In this document: piece after piece, positions 7,103 to 14,854 of the stretch
Layout: every line of letters begins with the position of its first letter
Numbering within the stretch: position 1 is the first letter of the stretch
Assembly (NCBI GenBank): GCA_964559125.1
Contig: CAZLGW010000042.1
Coordinates: 1 to 44,958 of the forward strand
Direction: 5' to 3'
Source of the DNA: Ravibacter sp964559125
GTDB taxonomy: Bacteria; Bacteroidota; Bacteroidia; Cytophagales; Spirosomataceae
Length of the DNA: 44,958 nt
Position numbers and translations under genes: made by a program
The notes under the pieces: generated by a model
Seen by the model: the letters and a program-made list of their open reading frames with translations, nothing else
Database searches by the model: none
What the model was told of the DNA's origin: nothing

Positions 7103-9502
7103 TTAATACAAGGTGTAAGTTATTTTGGCGTAGAAAGCCCGGCCAGGCTTCTGAAGGCCGAAATTGTCGAAGATCTGCTGGTTGAAGATGTTTTTGCTGT
7201 CGAGGCTGAGCGTGAGCCTGCCAGACGGCAGGGTGTAAGCCAGGCCGATATCGTTGGAGAACTGGGTCGGAATGTAATCCAGGTTTCTCCCGCCAATATT
7301 CGACCAGTTTCTTAAAAAACCTTTCACATAGCTGATGTTATAATAGACCGAGCTGCGCGAGCCTTTCAGGAAAAGGTCTTTATGATACCACGACGCATTG
7401 AAATTGTATTTAAAGGACGGCTCGTTGCGGATCTGCATTCGATAAAAAAGGTAAGGAGCCCCGTTTGCATCAAACTTCGTATTAAAAAGTACGTCAAATT
7501 TAGACACGTTAAAAGACAGGTCCAGCCGGCTGGCGTAATTGTAGAAAAGCTCGGCGTCGATTCCCCTGGTCAGTACGTCTTCCAGGTTTTCAAACTGGGA
7601 ATACACGAAGCTCCCGGCCCTGATCGACTCGCGGATCATGCCTTTAGTATCGCGGTAGAACAGCGACGTATTCAACCTGACCGTATGTTTACGGAACGTA
7701 TATCCACGCCAGTTGATGCCGATATTGGCATTGGTGCTGATTTCCGGGTTCAAACTGCCGGAAGGCGGCAGTATGTTGTCGTTCACATTCCCGAACAGTT
7801 CGTTTGCATTGGGCAGGCGGATCGCGCGTTCACCCGAGCCCATGAGGTACAGCCTGGGATTCAGCTCGTAAGAAAACGTGATGCCGTAGCCGTTGTGATC
7901 GACATTCTGAACAAGCCTCCTCATCTGGTAGTCGGGCTCGCCCTGTACCTGGCCGTTGATATAGGGTTCGTTGGAAGTGACTTTTTGGAAATAGTGCTTG
8001 TAAAAGAGATTGGTCCTGAGCCTGTCGGAAAAAGCAAGGAGCTCATAGGTAAGGGAAATTACATTCTTCTGCAGATCGCGGGTATTGGCGAGTTTTTGCA
8101 GGCCCAGGGGTTGAAGCTCGTCCGAGATCCCACGGACAAAGTTGTTGTAAAGGTAACTGGCATGCAGCGTATGCCGGGCATTGATGGAATAAGAAGCGCT
8201 TAGCTGGGATACAAACGTGTTGTCGCTGTTGATGCCCATGGTTTTTGTATTCCCGATCTCTGCTCCGCTGCTATACCTGACAAAGGAGCCGTCGGGATAC
8301 CTGAGCGGCTTTCCCGACCAGTCGTACATAACGCCTACCGTATCGATGGCCTGCCTCCTTAGATAGGAATAGCTGGCGTTGGCCTTCACAGACAGCCCTG
8401 TGGTCAGAAAGTCCTTTTTGCTATAGGCAAGCGTTGCGATATTGGAAGTGCGTCTGGTATGACGGTCCCCATATACGACATCCATGGTGATACCGTGCTG
8501 GATCTCCTTGTAGTCCCGCGAAAGGATACCTCCGACCAGGAAACGGTCTGCCCATTTTACGTCGGTAAAGCCCAGCTCCAGCCGTGCGCCATAAGACCTG
8601 TAGGCGTCGTGAAAGCGTTTTGTCCGTTGGTTCGGGTAGGTAGCCCTTAAATGCTATGCTTCTTCCCCAAACTTTGTAGCTATTGTCGCTGTAGTTATAA
8701 AATGCCGATCCGTCAACGGTGAAGCCGTTGTTTTTCCGGTAGGTGCCGGCCATATTCCACTGATGGGTATTAAACGAACCAGCGGAGTAGGAGGTAACAA
8801 GCGTATTGCGCGACTGCTTTTTCAGGACGATATTGATCGCACCGCCCAGGGCGTCCTGCGAAAGATGCCCGGGAACTACCCCTTTGTAGACCTCAATACG
8901 CTCGATCAATGCAGGCGGAATACTGTTCAGCGAGAAAGACGAGCCAAAGTTGGAGGAAGGCACTCCGTCGATAAAAATCCGGACTGCGTTGCCCGACAGG
9001 CCGTTAATATTGTAATTGATATTCGACCCGAGCCCGCCGTCCTGCCTGATGCGTACGCCTGCCGACCGGTCGAGCAGCTCGTTGGTCTGGATCGATTGCA
9101 GCGCCACTTTACGGGTTTCAATAGTGTTTACCGCAAACCCCCTGGTTTCTATCTGCGTTTTTTCCGTTTTGTGGGTCACCATTACTTCTTCCAGGTCCCG
9201 GGCTGCGGAGGTTCTACCGTAAGGATAAGCGGCTTGCTGTTTTTAAACCCGATATGGAAGACCTTCGCTGTTATTTCGAGCGATGTGACTTCAACCTGGT
9301 AATCTCCGTGACGGATCCGGTCGAATACAAATCTCCCGGAGTCGTCGGTTATGACAGACCGGGCCGACGACCTGATGGTGACTGTTGCGTAGGGGACAGG
9401 ATTGCCGTCAGTGAGTTGTACAGTGCCTGTGAGTGAAGAGACCTGAGCCTCTAGCGTAAAAGAGAGAATATAAAATAGTGTAAAAAGTATCCCGTACCGC
9501 AT
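7103..9502 (-). pseudogene. TonB-dependent outer-membrane receptor, broken by two frameshifts
   Basis: Three consecutive reading frames together make one receptor of about 800 residues. Segment one (from ATG at 9500-9502) has a signal peptide and a carboxypeptidase-like regulatory domain. It runs out of frame near 9195-9210, ending PGTWKK, while the next frame reads ARDLEEVMVTHKTEK. Segment two is the plug (IDGVPSS, RIEVYKGVVP, LGGAINIVLKK). Near 8645 the frame shifts again: the second segment continues as nonsense, while another frame reads TYPNQRTKRFHDAYRS into the beta-barrel. The barrel ends in the usual aromatic residue (YTLY). Both breaks sit at short G/C runs, so sequencing indels are possible. 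Neighbours (AraC regulator, DUF4374, reductase) suggest a siderophore or iron-chelate receptor. Confidence 0.85.
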
Positions 9503-9551
9503 CGAATAACACAAACTTTTTATTTATACTTAGTAAGAATAAGAGATGCAA

Positions 9552-9559
9552 CAAAGGTA
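9552..9559 (-). promoter_or_regulatory. Bacteroidota-type -7 element for the receptor operon
   Basis: On the minus strand this reads TACCTTTG, an exact match to the Bacteroidota -7 consensus TAnnTTTG, about 50 bases upstream of the receptor ATG. No well-spaced -33 TTTG is visible. This would suit a promoter that needs the adjacent AraC-type activator. Confidence 0.55.
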
Positions 9560-9634
9560 GAATCGTTCCAAATAGCTCTTATGACGCAAAAAGGAAATAG
9601 ATTATACGAAATCGGTAAAAAAACAAAAGGGCTC

Positions 9635-10570
9635 CTAGTCCACAGGGAGACCCGGAATATTTCCGGCGGATCTGCTTCTGGCCTCTCCCGGTGTGAGCCG
9701 GTAGTATTTTTTATAGGCTGCCGTAAAATGAGTAGTGTGCAGGTAGCCGAGACCCGCCGATATAGCCTCGATGCTTGTAGTGGTATTGAGGAGCAGGTCG
9801 TTGACTTTCGCCATTTTTATTTTTCTCTGGTAGGCGCGTACCGGCATTCCAAATACATTCTTGAACTGCTTTTTCAGGTAGCATTCATTTGTACCGACCA
9901 GCTTTGCAAGGTCCTGGAGGGTATAGCGCCCGGTAAAATCGGAGCGTATGATCTGTTCGGCGTGGTACATTTTCGCGGTTATCGTCGCTTCCTGAGAACG
10001 CCTGAGCTGCCTGCTTTTCCTTTTATTATTGATGACATGCTGGGAAAACTGGAGTGATAAAAAAATCAGCAGCCGTCCGTAAGTGTACACGCCTACGCTT
10101 TCGGGTAAAACGCTCTCGGCGTGGAATGCATGAAGATTGTGGCTGATTTCGTCTCCTATGTGCAGGTTTTGTCTGAACATCATCCCGAAAGGGCTCCTGC
10201 ACAAATCCAGTTTCTCAGCTTGGAAATGCCTTAATATATGTTCGAATAATTCGGAAGGGATCACAATGAGGCGGATCAGCCAGTTCTTTTCTCCGTCCGG
10301 CGATACCTCAAATGTACCGGCGCCCAGGTTGAGGATATTCTGTTGCCTCGTGAGTATTTTAAAATCGCTTTCGGAGGTGCGGATTACGACCGGATCACCG
10401 TAATTGAATACCATACATATGCCCGATCCTGTACTTTCAAACCGCAGTTCGTCAGGTTCGTTATCGAGGAGGTTGCGAGAGTGAAATATCAGCTCGCTGA
10501 CCCCTCTTTTATGTCCCCGCATCGTTAAAAAATCCGGCGGTATACCCGGCCTGCTAATCAGCTTCAGCAT
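9635..10570 (-). CDS. AraC-family transcriptional regulator
   Basis: This 311-residue protein has a C-terminal AraC/XylS double helix-turn-helix. The first helix pair lies in YTLQDLAKLVGTNECYLKKQF, and the second ends in the hallmark GYLHTTHFTAAYKKYYRLTPGEAR. The N-terminal 200 residues are a divergent ligand/dimerisation region without a recognisable cupin motif. It resembles PchR-type regulators, which sense siderophores and activate the adjacent receptor genes. It lies immediately upstream of, and on the same strand as, the receptor operon with a 130-base gap that contains a -7 element. The likely role is ligand-dependent activation of that operon. The ligand is unknown. Confidence 0.88.
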   Translation of the reverse strand: MLKLISRPGIPPDFLTMRGHKRGVSELIFHSRNLLDNEPDELRFESTGSGICMVFNYGDPVVIRTSESDFKILTRQQNILNLGAGTFEVSPDGEKNWLIRLIVIPSELFEHILRHFQAEKLDLCRSPFGMMFRQNLHIGDEISHNLHAFHAESVLPESVGVYTYGRLLIFLSLQFSQHVINNKRKSRQLRRSQEATITAKMYHAEQIIRSDFTGRYTLQDLAKLVGTNECYLKKQFKNVFGMPVRAYQRKIKMAKVNDLLLNTTTSIEAISAGLGYLHTTHFTAAYKKYYRLTPGEARSRSAGNIPGLPVD

Positions 10571-10912
10571 GATTGCGGTTTCCTGTGTAAATAGTATAAC
10601 CGGTAAATCAGGGAAGAGATTTTGGAGAAATTCTGAAGGAGACTTTATCTTACCCGTAATCCGCCGGCGGAAAATTGTTAGTAGCCAGCGATAACTGTAA
10701 GGGAAAGAAGAAGATAAGTCAAATTGAAGCGCCGTATCTAAAAACCGGGCAGGTGATACCTTAAAATAAATTGGACATGATTTTGCATTTTCAGGTTACT
10801 TTATTTGTAGTTTTAAATGTGGTAACCAGCCTGATCGTTTGATTGGGTTAATGCCATGTGCATTTAAAGGCACTTTGTCAACGGTCTTCGCGATACTTGA
10901 CTTTAATTTTAT
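10571..10912. other. Intergenic region between the AraC gene and the CHAT/gasdermin operon
   Basis: About 380 bases separate these divergent genes. The stretch is more AT-rich than its flanks, with no credible small gene. It should hold the araC promoter and the promoter of the CHAT operon. Only weak candidates are seen, such as TTTG near 10782 followed by TACTTTAT near 10798, and TTGACT near 10897. The last part contains an inverted repeat listed separately. Confidence 0.5.
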
Positions 10913-10946
10913 AGAGTATAGGTTCCTCTCCGAGGGCCTATACTCT
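10913..10946. promoter_or_regulatory. Inverted repeat just upstream of the CHAT protease gene
   Basis: Perfect 10-base arms AGAGTATAGG (10913-10922) and CCTATACTCT (10937-10946) are separated by 14 bases and end 7 bases before the first ATG of the CHAT gene. The position suits an operator overlapping the promoter or leader, or a hairpin controlling translation. No T-run follows, so it is not a normal terminator. Confidence 0.6.
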
Positions 10947-10953
10947 GACTATA

Positions 10954-12624
10954 ATGCCTCTTCTGTTTATGCAGATCTCTTTTCATTTCCCTGTTATTGA
11001 CCTGCGCTATCTGTCTTCCGATACGGAAGGCCCGGCAATCTGGCCGTCGCCTGAAATGAGTAAGGAGGCTTATTCCCGTTTTTTTTCGGCACGCCCGTTC
11101 ATCAGGAATTTCGGTGCTATCAGGCAGGGAGACAACAAGCCTTATTGCAGGCTCAATTGCGTCAAAATCCGGGATCATGCAAGGGGTGGCTGGTACATAA
11201 ATAAAAGACGCCAGCCTATATTCGGTGTGTCGGGCCGCCTGAGCTATGAAGGATTCTGCAAGCTTAATGCAGAAATCGGGTTTTATGACAAGCTGGAAGC
11301 GGCTTTGCAAGGTTCAGATGACTGTAAAGAAGTCTTTCTTTCTGATATAATTGCCTATTACTCCAAGACCTGGGTAGAAATAAAAGCGCCGGCCGGGAAC
11401 GGATCCGGCAAACCGGTTTCCCCTCTGGATATTTTTTTGAAAGATGCAGGCCCGTTGATTGCAGAAAACTATCGTGAGGCCACCGCTTTCTATTTCGACG
11501 ACGATCAGGGAGAAGGAGAAGTTGCATATGGAGATGCGTGTATCACATTGGTATATGGCAGTAGTGAGAAAATTAAGCTTCCTCCTGCTGCTAAGCTGAT
11601 TGAAGATTACCAACATAATGCACCTTTTAGATTGTGGACTTACCGGATAAATATTGACGGGCAATGGTACAAAGTCTGGATTTTCGAAGTAGCGTTTCTT
11701 CCCGGAACAGCGGCAGGCGATCTCAGGCGGACAGTACAAAACCGGTTGGAAAACCTGATTAAGCTGAACGCTGAAAAAGAATCGCTGAAGATATTAGCCC
11801 GGCCGAAGCACGTTAATAGAGCCGATCCGGAATGGATAAAAACAATAGGGAAAACCTCTGAAAAAATTCTTAAAAAACAACGATTTGAGTTTAGTCAGGC
11901 CGAAGTGGTCGATTTTGCCCTGGAGGGATCTGTCCGGAAGGACGAATCTCTTTCCGAAGAACTACTTCATCTTGTAAAACAGGTCCATGCACTCCAGCTC
12001 CAGACACTGCAGGCGAAGATGGCCGCTCCGCCCGGGAAGAAGAAAGTACTCTTTATTGCTTCCAATCCTTCCACTTTTAACCCGATCGATATCGGTGAAC
12101 AAATCAAATCCATCAGGAAGGCACTGGAGTCCGGCACAGATCGCGATAATTATGATTTTGAAATTGAGCCGGGGATCAATCGCAGTGATTTTTCAGAAAT
12201 TCTGGATAAATATTCTCCCGACTACCTGCATATTACATTGCATGCATCGGGGGTTGACGGCTTGTATTTCCAGGGAAGTAATAAAGAGGAGGACCCCATG
12301 GATGTTGAAGAATTTACTGATTATATCAAGTTGATCACCAGTGGGAAACAAATGGAAGCTGTCCTGTTGATTGCCTGCAATTCAATTGTTTATGCGGATG
12401 CAATCAAGAACTTTTGTAAATATAGCGTGGGGACCAGCTATGTTTTCCCGGAGGATGCCGCAATTGTTTATGCGCAACGGTTCTATAAGGCTTTGTTTAA
12501 TGGTAAGACTGTCGACCATAGTCACGATGCGGCGATCCTGGCTATCAAGTACAGCTCTCCTAAATTTGAGCAAATTGATGAATACCAGGTCCACGAAATT
12601 CCAAAACTTATCTTATCAAATTAA
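10954..12624 (+). CDS. CHAT-domain (caspase-like) protease with unknown N-terminal region
   Basis: The 556-residue protein ends in a CHAT/caspase-like peptidase domain (about 362-530): strand KKKVLFIASNP, then the catalytic His segment LHITLHASG (H430) and the catalytic Cys segment LLIACNS (C475). These match the VHFSGHG and VLNACYS blocks of the family, although the usual Gly before and after His are changed. A coiled-coil-like linker (331-357) precedes it. Residues 1-230 (FHFPVIDLRYL onward) and a middle block INIDGQWYKVWIFEV...LNAEKESLKIL (231-281) are not assignable by eye and may be sensor domains. M6 (10969) is an alternative start. The next gene, a gasdermin-like protein, begins 11 bases downstream. 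This points to a protease that cleaves and releases a pore-former on infection. Confidence 0.82.
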   Translation: MPLLFMQISFHFPVIDLRYLSSDTEGPAIWPSPEMSKEAYSRFFSARPFIRNFGAIRQGDNKPYCRLNCVKIRDHARGGWYINKRRQPIFGVSGRLSYEGFCKLNAEIGFYDKLEAALQGSDDCKEVFLSDIIAYYSKTWVEIKAPAGNGSGKPVSPLDIFLKDAGPLIAENYREATAFYFDDDQGEGEVAYGDACITLVYGSSEKIKLPPAAKLIEDYQHNAPFRLWTYRINIDGQWYKVWIFEVAFLPGTAAGDLRRTVQNRLENLIKLNAEKESLKILARPKHVNRADPEWIKTIGKTSEKILKKQRFEFSQAEVVDFALEGSVRKDESLSEELLHLVKQVHALQLQTLQAKMAAPPGKKKVLFIASNPSTFNPIDIGEQIKSIRKALESGTDRDNYDFEIEPGINRSDFSEILDKYSPDYLHITLHASGVDGLYFQGSNKEEDPMDVEEFTDYIKLITSGKQMEAVLLIACNSIVYADAIKNFCKYSVGTSYVFPEDAAIVYAQRFYKALFNGKTVDHSHDAAILAIKYSSPKFEQIDEYQVHEIPKLILSN

Positions 12625-12635
12625 ACAGACCCGTT

Positions 12636-13424
12636 ATGGCTACTGCTAAATCCCCTCTGACCCAATTTGGATACAATCTCGTCGCCTGGCCAAAGACAGA
12701 CATCGTCCCGCTATTGCTTTTGTACCAATCAGAACAGGGTGTATCTTCCCTGGAGGCCGGTTTGAGAGACTTATTCGGCACTGGGAATGCTGCTCCGCCT
12801 CAGGTAAAAAGAGAAATCGAAGCGGCAGATATCAAAGGTTCGGCTACACTGACTTTTGAAGCTAAAGGAGGTGTTAAGCTTTTGGACTGGTTACTGAACA
12901 AGCTGAAAATGGGTAAACTTTCGGTTGGCTTTGAGCTGAACGAAGGGTATGAAGTTACCGTATCGTACAGTAATGTCAGGATTGACAGCGTCAATTTATT
13001 GCAACTGGACACCTACCTTAGTGCATCGAAACCTCAAAGGGAGCGATTGAATACTTTCCGGGAAAAGCTGGAAAATAATGAATTGTTTGTGATCAATTCC
13101 ATTGCAAAAAGCAACGATATCTCGATTCTGATATCGGATAAAAACGGCCAGGATGTAAATCTTGATGCATCGGTTAAGGGAATTGTGGAGGCAAACAGCA
13201 GTTTTGCCAGGAAGCGGGACAATTCGGTGGAACTGTCTTATAAAGCAGAAAACCCCTTGATATTTGCTTTTAAAGCACAGCAGATTATCTACAAGAAGAA
13301 ACGGTTCTGGAGTAACCAGGATGAAAAATTTTATATAAGAGATCAGCAGGGGAGTGTTTTGTTCGGGCCGGAAAAAATACCTACGCATGCCCTGGAGACG
13401 GGAGAAGAGCTGGTTGAAATCTGA
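12636..13424 (+). CDS. Probable bacterial gasdermin (bGSDM) pore-forming effector
   Basis: This 262-residue protein has the usual bGSDM length and pattern. The N-terminal segment reads FGYNLVAWPKTDIVPLLLL. It is followed by alternating beta strands (IKGSATLTFEAKGGVKLLD, VSYSNVRIDSVNLLQLDTYL), helix KLENNELFVINSIAKSNDIS and strand NPLIFAFKAQQIIY. The last about 40 residues (from KKKRFW) would be the short autoinhibitory tail. In characterised systems a neighbouring caspase-like protease cuts near the C-terminus and the freed protein forms membrane pores. Here a CHAT protease gene precedes it by 11 bases. Unlike many bGSDMs it has no Cys near the N-terminus, in fact none anywhere, so palmitoylation at that site is excluded. 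Identification is by remembered sequence pattern and context, not by search. Confidence 0.7.
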   Translation: MATAKSPLTQFGYNLVAWPKTDIVPLLLLYQSEQGVSSLEAGLRDLFGTGNAAPPQVKREIEAADIKGSATLTFEAKGGVKLLDWLLNKLKMGKLSVGFELNEGYEVTVSYSNVRIDSVNLLQLDTYLSASKPQRERLNTFREKLENNELFVINSIAKSNDISILISDKNGQDVNLDASVKGIVEANSSFARKRDNSVELSYKAENPLIFAFKAQQIIYKKKRFWSNQDEKFYIRDQQGSVLFGPEKIPTHALETGEELVEI

Positions 13425-13661
13425 TCCTGCTCAGTTTCCGGCAGCTTATTGGGGTATTTTGTTGAGGTAGAGTCACAGATACCTCACTCCTCTACATTCC
13501 TTCACTATGCATTTTTGAGGATAAAAGTTTATCTCAACCCCACGATAATCCCGTTGCAGGCGAACTAAGACATCGTAAACAGGGGTTCTGGCAGGTACTT
13601 AAACAGGTGTCAGGGAATAAAAGAGAGCTTCGATAAAGAGCTGGTACACTTTTTTGGATTT

Positions 13662-13994
13662 TTGTCACCGCGCCTCTATTACCTGATGGACCTGGCTGAA
13701 GCTGCCGGTTCATCGGTTTGGATGGTGCCGTCGCTCGTAGGGCTGGTACAGTTTTGTGTTTCCTTCGTAACCCGGTACGAAGGGGGCGCTTTCGGTAAAA
13801 TTCCAATGCCTGTTCATTTGAACCTGGATATTGTGCTCGGGATTTTCCTTGCCGGGAGCCCATGGATGTTTGGGTTTAATGAGATCATTTACAAGCCTCA
13901 TCTCTTCCTGGGCTTAGCGCTCGTCCTGATAGCACTGCTGACCAGGAAAGTATCGTTGGGAGGACCGGGTTTCAGGAGAAGGCAACTGCTATAG
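13662..13994 (+). CDS. SPW-repeat small membrane protein, shortened N-terminal repeat
   Basis: The C-terminal half is a clear SPW (PF03779-like) repeat: IPMPVHLNLDIVLGIFLAGSPWMFGF followed by a PH-containing second helix and ALLTRK. The N-terminal half aligns to the first repeat (SPRLYYLMDLAEAAG...VWMVPSLVGL) but lacks the expected first SPW box and about 15 residues. The start is a TTG at 13662. The frame stays open upstream to 13569 without a good ATG. So the gene may be internally deleted, or begin elsewhere. Two to three membrane helices are predicted. Function of the family is unknown, and nothing ties it to the gasdermin operon besides proximity. It precedes a small lipoprotein by 22 bases. 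Confidence 0.65.
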   Translation: MSPRLYYLMDLAEAAGSSVWMVPSLVGLVQFCVSFVTRYEGGAFGKIPMPVHLNLDIVLGIFLAGSPWMFGFNEIIYKPHLFLGLALVLIALLTRKVSLGGPGFRRRQLL

Positions 13995-14024
13995 AATTTA
14001 TCCACTACTAAAAAAATGACTGAT

Positions 14025-14249
14025 ATGAAAATGTTGAAGCGAATATCCGCACTACTATTTACCGCTGCGGCACTGTTGTGCCTGGCCGGTGGTTGCGGCA
14101 ATAATAGCGGAAAAGACAGCATGACCGAGGATACCGCTGCTTTCGGGCGTGAGCCGGATGTGGTTGAGCCTATCGATACCAATATGCCGGACGACCTCAG
14201 AGACAACACAGGAAAAGACAGTTTAGAACTTGCTCCGCCGGTTCCCTGA
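14025..14249 (+). CDS. Small acidic lipoprotein, unknown function
   Basis: I take the start as ATG at 14025 (MKMLKRIS); an ATG at 14016 adds three residues. A hydrophobic stretch ends in a lipobox LAGGC, giving a mature lipoprotein of about 49 residues. The tail is hydrophilic, Asp/Glu/Pro-rich (DVVEPIDTNMPDD, LELAPPVP) and shows no domain. It follows the SPW gene at 22 bases, so they are probably one transcript. A long inverted repeat follows its stop. No function can be given. Confidence 0.65.
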   Translation: MKMLKRISALLFTAAALLCLAGGCGNNSGKDSMTEDTAAFGREPDVVEPIDTNMPDDLRDNTGKDSLELAPPVP

Positions 14250-14259
14250 AAAAAAACAG

Positions 14260-14322
14260 CTATCTTAAACGTAAGCGGCCTCCGGGATTTTTTATCCCCG
14301 AGGCCGCTTACGTTTAAGATAG
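14260..14322. terminator. Long perfect stem-loop after the lipoprotein gene
   Basis: Perfect 22-base arms (14260-14281 and 14301-14322) flank a loop carrying seven T residues. The stem contains CGTAAGCGGCC. It starts 10 bases after the lipoprotein stop, as expected for a terminator. The arm is not followed by a proper T-run, however, and the stem is unusually long, so a REP-like repeat is an alternative. Confidence 0.6.
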
Positions 14323-14407
14323 TGTTTCGGAAAATATTCTGCCACGATCTGAATATCAGCACCATTGCACTCCTGTTGCACTGCTTATTTACTTACCTTC
14401 GCCGCTG

Positions 14408-14734
14408 ATGAAATGGTGTGTAAGCATATTAGTCGCCTATCTCCTGGCACTTTCACTGGTACCGTGCGCCGATTCCCATGATCGGTGTGAGGTAACATCG
14501 GAAGCGGCTGAGACCACAGGATCCCATCAACATACCGGGGATGATAACGACCATTGCACCCCGTTTTGCGCCTGTGCCTGCTGCGGTATCAGCATGGTGG
14601 CGCCCGAATATTCCTTCCCGGCTTTAGAACCTCCTTTTCAATTTAAATCTTCACAGGAGGTTGTCATACACGACAGCTTCGTCGTTTCCAGTTACCTGGG
14701 GAACATCTGGCAGCCACCCAAAACATCGTGCTGA
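14408..14734 (+). CDS. DUF6660-like Cys/His-rich secreted protein, metal-efflux associated
   Basis: This 108-residue protein has a signal peptide and a compact Cys/His region: HQHTGDDNDHCTPFCACACC (about residues 40-59), suited to metal binding. Such small proteins (DUF6660 in current naming, as I recall) are found just upstream of CzcA/CusA-type efflux genes in Bacteroidota. Here it precedes the RND pump by 120 bases on the same strand. It could be a periplasmic metal sensor or chaperone handing metal to the pump. Which metal is bound is unknown. Confidence 0.75.
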   Translation: MKWCVSILVAYLLALSLVPCADSHDRCEVTSEAAETTGSHQHTGDDNDHCTPFCACACCGISMVAPEYSFPALEPPFQFKSSQEVVIHDSFVVSSYLGNIWQPPKTSC

Positions 14735-14773
14735 TCTGACGTAATCCGGCATAAGACGGACAAGGGTTTACAC

Positions 14774-14794
14774 GCGGCGTTTTCCTAACGCCGC
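14774..14794 (+). promoter_or_regulatory. GC-rich hairpin in the leader of the metal pump gene
   Basis: Arms GCGGCGTT (14774-14781) and AACGCCGC (14787-14794) form an 8-base stem with a 5-base loop between the Cys/His-rich gene and the pump gene. There is no T-run. It may be a weak attenuator or an mRNA stabiliser within the operon. Confidence 0.35.
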
Positions 14795-14854
14795 CCGGTA
14801 TCCCGGATTTACATTCATTTACATCACGTTATCCAGGAATTATTTCAATACATC

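Noticed and set aside
7382..8203. 273-residue open frame on the plus strand
   Set aside because: It is antisense to the clear beta-barrel part of the TonB receptor and shows no domain pattern.
8421..9182. Three separate small proteins in place of one receptor (9182-9502, 8421-9182, 7103-8485)
   Set aside because: Sequence continues across the frame changes as a single receptor, so separate genes are unlikely.
13534..13863. 109-residue minus-strand open frame
   Set aside because: It overlaps the SPW gene on the other strand, has a basic low-complexity composition and no signal or domain.
13662..14249. SPW and lipoprotein genes as parts of the gasdermin system
   Set aside because: A gap of about 240 bases separates them from the operon and neither family is linked to gasdermins in what I know.
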